DNA of 18,270 nt from Methanomicrobia archaeon (GTDB lineage Archaea; Halobacteriota; Syntropharchaeia; Alkanophagales; Methanospirareceae), in assembly GCA_016928455.1 (NCBI GenBank), contig JAFGKP010000131.1:1-18270 (forward strand), in the 5' to 3' direction. The notes beneath the pieces are model-generated. The model did no database searches, was not told where the DNA came from, and saw only the letters and a list, made by a program, of their open reading frames with translations. The translations under genes and the position numbers were made by a program. Positions 13,298 to 18,270 of the stretch are shown here, piece by piece (positions within the stretch are counted from its first letter, which is position 1; every line of letters starts with the position of its first letter).

Positions 13298-13932
13298 CAC
13301 TAATCCTCAAACTCGGCGGCAGCTTACTGGCTAACGGGCGTGAGCTCATGCAGTTCCTCGGCGAGTACGCTGAGCGTACTGCGCGCCAGATGGTAATCAT
13401 ACCGGGCGGCGGCCCCTTCGCTGAGTCCGTCAGAGAATTGCAGAACCGTTGGGGGGTTTCGGACGATACCGCGCACTGGATGGCCGTGCTCGCTATGCAC
13501 CAGTATGGGCTCTTCCTTGCGGATGGCGCACCCGAGACACCGGTGCTCGACCAGCTCGAAGACGTACATGCCACGGGAACCGGTCTCTGTATCCTCCTCC
13601 CTTACCACATTCTGCGAGCAGATAATACCTTACCGCACACGTGGAAGGTCACGTCAGACACGATTGCCGCCTTCATTGCGCATAAACTCGGTGAGACGAC
13701 GTTCATCAAAATAACCGATGTTGACGGACTTCTGGACGGGAATGGCGCACTAATCGCCCATATTCAGGCGCAGGATCTGTGTAAGATCGAACACACCGGC
13801 TGTATAGACGCCGAGCTATCCCCGTTCTTGCTGGAGCACGGCATGAGCTGCGTGATTGTCAATGGCCGCCATCCCAGACGTATCATCGAGGTCATCGAGG
13901 GCAGAGCGACCGTCTGCACCAGGATCGAGTAA
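13294..13932 (+). CDS. mfnE: MfnE-like amino acid kinase family protein (methanofuran synthesis)
   Basis: 212-aa amino-acid-kinase fold protein starting at ATG 13294, which overlaps the preceding stop (ATGA) and has gagg seven bases upstream; the frame is open further back but that would lie within the synthase gene. Motifs: LKLGGSLL (5-12), IIPGGGPFAESVREL (35-49), WKVTSDTIAAFIAHKLG (117-133) and KITDVDGLLDGNG (139-151). The short length and this pattern fit MfnE, which phosphorylates 5-(aminomethyl)-3-furanmethanol phosphate during methanofuran synthesis in methanogens, better than glutamate or uridylate kinases. The symbol is a family-level call. Methanofuran is needed only by methanogen-related and a few other lineages, which supports the inferred host. 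Confidence 0.75.
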   Translation: MTLILKLGGSLLANGRELMQFLGEYAERTARQMVIIPGGGPFAESVRELQNRWGVSDDTAHWMAVLAMHQYGLFLADGAPETPVLDQLEDVHATGTGLCILLPYHILRADNTLPHTWKVTSDTIAAFIAHKLGETTFIKITDVDGLLDGNGALIAHIQAQDLCKIEHTGCIDAELSPFLLEHGMSCVIVNGRHPRRIIEVIEGRATVCTRIE

Positions 13933-13968
13933 GGTGCCCTCCTGACCGTTCGCCCGCCTGGCCCTGGG

Positions 13969-14388
13969 CTATTCGCCCACGATCTGCAGAATCACCCGCC
14001 GCGACCGTCTCCGGACGTCGAGCTCGATAAAGACCACCTGCTGCCATGTCCCTAATAGCATGCTCCGGTCTTTGAACGGCACGGTCAGCGAGGGCCCCAG
14101 AAAGGCCGCGCGAATATGTGAGTGTCCGTTCCCATCATGCCAGCGTAGTTCATGCTGGTACTCGATCCCTGTGGGGAATAAGCGCTCAAGGGCGTCCGGC
14201 AGATCCTGAAGCAAGCCAGGCTCATACTCGATCGTCGTCACCGCTCCTGTCGCACCCGGCACGAAGATCGTTACGATGCCCGCTTCTATACCGGTCTCTC
14301 GAAGCGCGCCGTTGATCTGCTCCGTAAGATCAACCAGCTCCACCTCGCCCCTGGTCTGAAACGTCAGTTCCTTCGTCAAGATGCTCAT
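13969..14388 (-). CDS. YjbQ/UPF0047 family protein
   Basis: 139-aa protein of the YjbQ family (secondary thiamine-phosphate synthase activity was reported for a bacterial member; the true role is unclear). Signatures: FVPGATGAVTTIEYEPGL (42-59), WHDGNGHSHIRAAFLGPSLTVPF (83-105) and LLGTWQQVVFIELDVRRRSRRV (111-132). Where many bacterial members read HTTA, this has GATG, a variation often seen in archaeal versions as far as I recall. The ATG has cggaggag upstream at proper spacing. It is divergent from the HAD gene and convergent with the kinase gene (36-base gap). Confidence 0.88.
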   Translation of the reverse strand: MSILTKELTFQTRGEVELVDLTEQINGALRETGIEAGIVTIFVPGATGAVTTIEYEPGLLQDLPDALERLFPTGIEYQHELRWHDGNGHSHIRAAFLGPSLTVPFKDRSMLLGTWQQVVFIELDVRRRSRRVILQIVGE

Positions 14389-14428
14389 GGTTCACTCCTC
14401 CGCACGTGAAATAGAAAAAAGCTGATTC

Positions 14429-14436
14429 TTTATACG
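14429..14436. promoter_or_regulatory. Shared divergent TATA element
   Basis: ctttatac reads gtataaag on the other strand, so it is TATA-like both ways. To the right it predicts initiation near 14458 (HAD ATG at 14478); to the left near 14406, giving an 18-base leader with cggaggag for YjbQ (ATG 14388). A second plus-strand candidate, tctatact at 14445-14452, would make the HAD transcript almost leaderless. Confidence 0.4.
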
Positions 14437-14477
14437 CTTTCGTTCTATACTAGATCGTGCATGTTTAGGGCTCGACC

Positions 14478-15176
14478 ATGGAAACAATCTATCAGCTCGT
14501 CATGCTTGATATGGATGGAACGTTCCTCGATTCGCGTGGGACGGGACGAGTACCGAACGAATGGGCGTATGAAGCATTCAAGAAGAGCCTAAGCCATTTC
14601 GGGCTCGTCCTCTCGATACCTGAGATCGATGCCCAGTTCCTTCAGCCGCTCCGAGCTGAGGGTGCAGACGGCGTCCGCGCGTTCTGCGCGCGCTTCGGGC
14701 TCCCCTGTGATGAGTTCTGGACACGCCGCGAAACGGACGTAATCGAGGCGAAGATCGAGGCGATCAGAACCGGGAAGATTATACTCTGTGCGAGTTCCGA
14801 GCAGATCATTCGGTACCTGAGTGAGCGATACTCGCTCGCCGTGGTGAGTGACTCACAACAGGCCTCTGTGGACTTCACACTCGAGTACTTCAATTTGAAA
14901 CCCTACTTCACGGTCTGGTTTGGGCGTAAGAGCACGCTGAAGGATCTTGATACCCGGAAGCCGAATCCGTTCTATATCAATCGGGTGCTGCGTGAATTGT
15001 CACTTCCGAGAGCGGCTGCGATACTGGTTGATGATAGCCCGGTCGGGGTGCTTGCGGCCAAGCATGCTGGCATTGATTCCGTGCTCATCACACGCGACGA
15101 GGAGAAGCGCAAGCACTACGAATCAGAGCCGACATTTGTGGTGACCGGCATCGGGGAGTTGGGGACAGTGCTGTGA
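14478..15176 (+). CDS. HAD-superfamily phosphatase, phosphoglycolate phosphatase-like
   Basis: 232 aa with all four HAD motifs: I, D11 and D13 in LDMDGTFLDS; II, S124 in VVSDSQ; III, K161 in TRKPNPF; IV, D185-D186 in LVDDSPVG. A helical cap domain of about 70 residues (20-95) is inserted after motif I, as in phosphoglycolate phosphatase and beta-phosphoglucomutase relatives. The substrate cannot be deduced. ATG 14478 is chosen; the ATG at 14461 is out of frame. It is followed after 81 bases by the triosephosphate isomerase gene with its own TATA box. Confidence 0.85.
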   Translation: METIYQLVMLDMDGTFLDSRGTGRVPNEWAYEAFKKSLSHFGLVLSIPEIDAQFLQPLRAEGADGVRAFCARFGLPCDEFWTRRETDVIEAKIEAIRTGKIILCASSEQIIRYLSERYSLAVVSDSQQASVDFTLEYFNLKPYFTVWFGRKSTLKDLDTRKPNPFYINRVLRELSLPRAAAILVDDSPVGVLAAKHAGIDSVLITRDEEKRKHYESEPTFVVTGIGELGTVL

Positions 15177-15214
15177 GTGCGCTGCTCGTGATCACGGGAT
15201 CACCTGCAGGTAAG

Positions 15215-15225
15215 TAAATATTAAT
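15215..15225 (+). promoter_or_regulatory. TATA element of the triosephosphate isomerase gene
   Basis: taaatattaat is the only AT-rich block in the gap; predicted initiation is about 15245, leaving a 13 to 19-base leader that includes ggtgg. Confidence 0.5.
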
Positions 15226-15257
15226 GATACGCCTTTCTTGATACGTGTGGTGGGTGG

Positions 15258-15944
15258 ATGAAAATGATCAAATTGGAAACGCCGATCATCGTTCTCAACG
15301 AGAAGACTTATAACGAATCTGCAGGTGCGCAGGGTCTGCGGCTCGCGCAGATCTGCGCGCGCGTAGCTGCCGAGCAGGAGGTCAGCATCGTGATCTGTCC
15401 GCAGCAGGTGGAACTCGCCAGGATAGTCGCAGCGGTGAGCATCCCCTGCTTCGCACAGCATGTGGACGCCATTGAGCCCGGCAGTCACACGGGATTTGTC
15501 ACGCTGGAATCGGTGAAGCAGACTGGCGCGGCAGGCACACTGGTGAACCATTCTGAGCATCGGCTCACGATCGCGGATATCGCGTTCATCGTCTCTAGGG
15601 CGACGAGTATCGGCCTCCTGACCATCGTCTGCACGAACAGTATAGCGGTGAGCGCTGCGATTGCGGAACTGAAGCCGTATGCAGTCGCGATCGAGCCGCC
15701 GGAGCTGATTGGCACCGGGCGATCGGTCTCGAAGGTTGATCCGGCGATCGTTGAGGACACCGTGAAGGCGGTCAGGCGAATTGATGAACGCTGCGTGGTG
15801 CTTTGCGGCGCCGGCGTGACCAGCGGCGCGGATGTTCGCGCAGCGATCGAGTTGGGCGCTGACGGCGTCCTCCTGGCGTCCGGCGTGGTGAAGGCGGAGG
15901 ATCCCCGAGCGGTCTTGATTGATCTCGCTTCCGGCTTGAAATAA
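15258..15944 (+). CDS. tpiA: Triosephosphate isomerase, archaeal short type
   Basis: 228-aa archaeal-type TIM barrel interconverting dihydroxyacetone phosphate and glyceraldehyde 3-phosphate. Catalytic residues are visible: N14 and K16 in LNEKTYNES, H98 in VNHSEHR, E146 in AIEPPELIGTG with the mobile-loop GTG at 152-154, and the phosphate-binding GAGVTSGADV and GADGVLLASGVV at the end. The length matches archaeal enzymes, which are about 20 residues shorter than bacterial ones. Start: ggtgg lies directly against ATG 15258 and six bases before the in-frame ATG 15264, so 15264 may be the real start (226 aa). Role: gluconeogenesis/glycolysis in the cytoplasm. Confidence 0.93.
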   Translation: MKMIKLETPIIVLNEKTYNESAGAQGLRLAQICARVAAEQEVSIVICPQQVELARIVAAVSIPCFAQHVDAIEPGSHTGFVTLESVKQTGAAGTLVNHSEHRLTIADIAFIVSRATSIGLLTIVCTNSIAVSAAIAELKPYAVAIEPPELIGTGRSVSKVDPAIVEDTVKAVRRIDERCVVLCGAGVTSGADVRAAIELGADGVLLASGVVKAEDPRAVLIDLASGLK

Positions 15945-16003
15945 CGGACAAGGCACGGGTGACAATTCGGCCTGTTTGTTCTCTCCTGCCGCGGTGGGCC
16001 ACT

Positions 16004-16019
16004 AAGCTCGTCTGAGCTT
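16004..16019. terminator. Hairpin between convergent genes
   Basis: AAGCTC-GTCT-GAGCTT is a perfect 6-bp stem with a tetraloop in the 87-base gap between the isomerase stop and the opposite-strand unknown gene. A T-rich patch (tgtttgttctctcc, about 15973-15986) precedes it on the plus strand. Likely a transcript end for one or both genes. Confidence 0.4.
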
Positions 16020-16031
16020 GATTAGGTAGTG

Positions 16032-16643
16032 CTAGGCGAGTTTCTGCTCCAGATAGTTCTTGAATGCTTCCAGTTCTTCCTTGAGCTGCTCTACCTTCTC
16101 GTAATCGTCCTCGATCTCCAGCCCTTTCTTATACTCTAAGAACGACCGGACGAGCGTGATGACATCGCGCGTATCCAGATCGGAGATGTCAAGATCCTCA
16201 TCAATACAGCAGAGCGAGGTCCAGTAGGTCCAGGCCTCATTATCAAAGCCGTACGGGTTGAGCATACAGTGCACCATGAACCCAATTTGCCCGGTACTCC
16301 ACGTCGAGAGCGGAATCTTCTCCTCCAGGCTCATTCGGCATTGGGTCGCGATCGCAATGATCTCACAATTGTCTGGATGTTCGCGGCCAAGCCCGATCAC
16401 GAGCTCCGGATACTCGTCCTTCAACACCGCCTCGACCTGCGCCTCGATCACTCGCCCGATCTCTGCCTTGACGCCGAACATCACGCTCTCTGACCGCACG
16501 AGTACCGTGAACCAGTGGTAAGGCTCCGCGAGCTGTTTCAGCTCCGCTTCAACTATCAGACGAGCCGCATTGAGCTCCTCGTGGATAACCCGAGCACCTC
16601 TCCCCCGCGGATAGATCTTATAAACGAACCACTGTTGAGCCAT
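16032..16643 (-). CDS. Unrecognised 203-residue protein with coiled-coil tail
   Basis: I do not recognise a family. It is a soluble protein starting MAQQWFVYKIYPRGRG; the middle has mixed alpha/beta segments, including LVIGLGREHPDNCEIIAIATQC (81-102) and several aromatic/cysteine-rich pieces (WTYWTSLCCIDED, about 138-150). The last 40 residues (YKKGLEIEDDYEKVEQLKEELEAFKNYL) are a predicted coiled coil. No transmembrane segment or known catalytic motif is seen. Its ATG overlaps the stop of the preceding coiled-coil gene (TAATG), so the two are translated together and may form a complex through their coiled coils (inference). Confidence 0.8.
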   Translation of the reverse strand: MAQQWFVYKIYPRGRGARVIHEELNAARLIVEAELKQLAEPYHWFTVLVRSESVMFGVKAEIGRVIEAQVEAVLKDEYPELVIGLGREHPDNCEIIAIATQCRMSLEEKIPLSTWSTGQIGFMVHCMLNPYGFDNEAWTYWTSLCCIDEDLDISDLDTRDVITLVRSFLEYKKGLEIEDDYEKVEQLKEELEAFKNYLEQKLA

Positions 16644-17095
16644 TATTCCGCCTGGAGGTCGCGCGTCATCGATTCCAGCAGCTTTCGCAGCTCCGTCTCG
16701 ATGCGCTCCAGCTGTGCAGCCGTTTCGTCACGTCGCTTCTTCAATGCCACCCAGTCCCCGAAATGCTCGTGCCTCAACACCGTCATCAGTTGCCGCTCTT
16801 CATGCTCGAGCGCTCTGAGCCGCTTGGTCATTTCGCTCTGGCGCTGCTTCAGCTCAGCCCGTTTGTTGGTCACTCGCGCGATGCCTCGCTCCATCATCAG
16901 CTCGTACTCGGGATTCAATTCAGGATCTTTCTGCTCCTCCCGCGAGAGGATCATCTGCTCTTTCTGTGCCTCGAGCTTCTTGATCTCCACGGTCAGCGCA
17001 TGCAGTCGTCTCTCGAGCTTCTCTCGCTCTTGCCTCATCGTCCCTACGTTCTGCTCGATCCAGTCATCCAACCCTTCACGACCACCACTGCTCAT
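16643..17095 (-). CDS. Coiled-coil protein, unknown function
   Basis: 150 aa, almost all charged heptad-like helix from residue about 14 to the end (MRQEREKLERRLHALTVEIK ... TELRKLLESMTRDL), broken near EEQKDPELNPEY (53-64), where a turn could fold it into an antiparallel hairpin. No motif beyond coiled coil. The ATG at 17095 is leaderless behind a minus-strand TATA at 17120-17127. It is the first gene of a two-gene operon with the 203-residue protein. The product looks structural or a scaffold/partner; sequence searches with such low-complexity helices will give many false matches. Confidence 0.8.
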   Translation of the reverse strand: MSSGGREGLDDWIEQNVGTMRQEREKLERRLHALTVEIKKLEAQKEQMILSREEQKDPELNPEYELMMERGIARVTNKRAELKQRQSEMTKRLRALEHEERQLMTVLRHEHFGDWVALKKRRDETAAQLERIETELRKLLESMTRDLQAE

Positions 17096-17119
17096 AAGTG
17101 TACGAATACAGAGTCGCGC

Positions 17120-17127
17120 ATAAATAA
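17120..17127 (-). promoter_or_regulatory. TATA box of the coiled-coil operon
   Basis: Minus strand TTATTTAT, centred 28 bases before ATG 17095; flanked on both sides by CGCG, giving a small dyad around the box. Confidence 0.6.
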
Positions 17128-17146
17128 CGCGCTCACGCGCTGCACT

Positions 17147-17305
17147 TCAGAAACCTGTATCGTGATAGCGGGTGATCTCCACGGTCACGTCCCGAATTGG
17201 CTTCAGAACAAACTCAGGAGGCCATAGGGGTTCACAGAAATTCACATTGAAATCACGTACACGGCCCATTCCAACGCTCAGCAGTTCGCCACCGTACCCA
17301 CTCAC
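17147..17305 (-). CDS. Possible 52-residue protein between Hef and the coiled-coil operon
   Basis: A frame from GTG 17305 (or GTG 17311, directly after an in-frame stop) to TGA 17147 encodes about 52 residues. The composition looks protein-like: VGMGRVRDFNVNFCEPLWPPEF, then VLKPIRDVTVEITRYHD. An internal ATG at 17269 would give 40 residues. It lies 38 bases after the Hef stop on the same strand, so it could be the last gene of the Hef transcript. There is no clear TATA of its own; gggg-ctgag lies before the GTG. I know no family, and a frame of this size may be chance. Confidence 0.4.
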   Translation of the reverse strand: MSGYGGELLSVGMGRVRDFNVNFCEPLWPPEFVLKPIRDVTVEITRYHDTGF

Positions 17306-17343
17306 GAGCACTCAGCCCCGCCAGAGGGCCGCTCGTGGTTGTA

Positions 17344-18270
17344 TCACCCTGCTTCGTCTCGTTTCTCATAAGCGCTCGGCTCATCTCGCGCCTCAGACGC
17401 ACGGTATTCCGTACTCACCACCGTGCGGATATGCTCGGCCGTCTTCTCGCCCACCTTCTCGACTGCCATCAACTCCTCCTTCGAGGCCGTTACAACGTTC
17501 TCGACCGTTTTGAAGTGCCGCAGCAAATTTCGCGTTGTCACGAGCCCGATATTCGATAACGCGGAAATGAAGTATTCCTGCTGCTCTTTCAGCGATGCTG
17601 CAGGCTTCTTACCATGTGGGCTGATCTCCTTCTTGCTCGACTGTTGCTGCTCACGCTTCGCGATCACGTAGAGCAAGGAGGCGGTATCCGCCTCATCCCT
17701 CGTCTGGATGATAGGTACACAGAGATCGAGCGCGATAGCTGCGATGACCGCCCGTACTACGTTCGGATGCACGTTTCGCTGCCCGTAGAGCGCTTCACCC
17801 TCCAGTACGAGCACCGGTTTCTCGTACTCCTTTCGCATCCTCAGGATTTGTGCCAACAGATTCCTGCGCTTGTTGATCAGAGAATTTAAGAAATCGGTCG
17901 TGCTCTTCCGCTCAATACAGACCCGTTCGGAGACAATATAGTCGCCCACACCTAAATTCCGCAACCTCAGCTCCACACCCGCTTTCTCGAGGAACCGCGT
18001 CACACCCGACTTCGTCTCACGTGGATCAACGAAGATGGTCAGGCGCACTTCTTCAGCCTCGAAATCGGTTATCCGCTTCTGATCCTCCCGTTCCTTTGGC
18101 TGCTGCTCCACTGCCTGTTTCGTCGGTCTCTCATGGTTTGAGATCGGCTCCGCTTCCTCCTCTATCTCCGGTTCGTGCATTACCATACCCAGCTCGCTGA
18201 TCCGCCGCCGCATCTGACGCTCCTTCGTCCGGCTGAGCCAGTAATACGCCTCGTCTTTCGTGCCCTTCGC
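17344..18270 (-). CDS. hef: Hef-type helicase-nuclease, C-terminal nuclease part (5' end outside window)
   Basis: The frame is open to the right edge; the first visible residues, AKGTKDEAYYWLSRTKERQM, are the conserved end of the Hef helicase domain, so the M at 18213 is internal. After an acidic/charged linker (about 40 residues) comes an XPF/Mus81-type ERCC4 nuclease: FVDPRE, then GVGDYIVSERVCIERKSTTDF with the catalytic ERKxxxD, and RMRKEYEKPVLVLEGE. The C-terminus has tandem helix-hairpin-helix motifs (LSNIGLVTTRNLLRHF and MAVEKVGEKTAEHI) for DNA binding. Hef processes stalled forks and branched DNA in euryarchaea. The helicase half is not visible here; a split nuclease gene is possible but the lead-in residues argue for the full protein. 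308 codons are in view. Confidence 0.9.
   Translation of the reverse strand, partial: AKGTKDEAYYWLSRTKERQMRRRISELGMVMHEPEIEEEAEPISNHERPTKQAVEQQPKEREDQKRITDFEAEEVRLTIFVDPRETKSGVTRFLEKAGVELRLRNLGVGDYIVSERVCIERKSTTDFLNSLINKRRNLLAQILRMRKEYEKPVLVLEGEALYGQRNVHPNVVRAVIAAIALDLCVPIIQTRDEADTASLLYVIAKREQQQSSKKEISPHGKKPAASLKEQQEYFISALSNIGLVTTRNLLRHFKTVENVVTASKEELMAVEKVGEKTAEHIRTVVSTEYRASEARDEPSAYEKRDEAG

Noticed and set aside
15192..15965. Minus-strand open frame of 257 codons
   Set aside because: It is antisense to the triosephosphate isomerase gene, whose catalytic residues are all intact; the translation is rich in Arg, His and Asp and shows no motif.
16515..17123. Long plus-strand open frame (202 codons)
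   Set aside because: It is antisense to the coiled-coil and 203-residue genes, is Ser/Arg/Cys-rich in the way reverse complements of charged helices are, and has no promoter or ribosome site.
1..18270. CRISPR array, insertion sequence, prophage or integrated element
   Set aside because: No regularly spaced repeats, transposase, integrase or terminal inverted repeats were seen; the only transfer-like locus is the lower-GC MNT/HEPN pair, which has no visible mobile borders.

Overview
The window reads as archaeal chromosome, most likely from a euryarchaeon of the methanogen / methane- or alkane-oxidising lineages (ANME-1/Methanophagales-like is my guess, not something the sequence proves). The reasons are: the C-terminal part of a Hef-type helicase-nuclease at the right edge; an MfnE-like kinase of methanofuran synthesis; a COG1237 metallo-beta-lactamase-fold enzyme linked to methanopterin synthesis; an archaeal-type triosephosphate isomerase; and TATA boxes placed about 26 bases before start codons, many giving leaderless or nearly leaderless transcripts. 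I see no tRNA, rRNA, CRISPR array, insertion sequence or phage gene. Most of the window is ordinary housekeeping and membrane genes in short operons.

Layout. 1-2397 (+): 3' part of a SagB-type nitroreductase, then a DUF1122 protein and an M14-like succinylglutamate desuccinylase/aspartoacylase homologue in one operon. 2467-3582 (-): membrane-anchored sorbosone/glucose dehydrogenase-like beta-propeller. 3583-4040: divergent promoter region holding an unlisted 28-residue membrane peptide gene behind a very good BRE/TATA. 4041-7064 (+): class I/II aminotransferase, a small basic protein, a DUF554 membrane protein and an ICMT-like membrane methyltransferase. 7071-8080 (-): two related four-helix membrane proteins plus a small XRE repressor, with a 7-bp perfect dyad at the predicted transcription start. 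8204-9046 (-): COG1237 hydrolase. 9144-10885 (-): CBS-pair protein translationally coupled to a CPA-type cation/proton antiporter. 10985-11077 (+): possible 30-residue gene. 11136-12144 (-): MNT/HEPN toxin-antitoxin-like pair whose antitoxin carries its own winged helix and has an 18-bp perfect palindrome in its promoter. 12257-13932 (+): MetE-like core methionine synthase overlapping an MfnE-like kinase by ATGA. 13969-14388 (-) YjbQ and 14478-15176 (+) HAD phosphatase, divergent. 15258-15944 (+): triosephosphate isomerase. 16032-17095 (-): two unrecognised proteins, one almost entirely coiled coil, coupled by TAATG. 17147-17305 (-): possible 52-residue gene. 17344-18270 (-): Hef nuclease end.

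How they fit together: several genes feed C1-carrier and central metabolism (MfnE, COG1237, methionine synthase, triosephosphate isomerase) but are scattered, not a cluster. The strongest candidates for something undescribed are the 28-residue membrane peptide, the autoregulated membrane-protein/XRE operon, the wHTH-MNT/HEPN pair with its palindrome, and the two unknown coiled-coil genes beside Hef. None is a demonstrated novel system.
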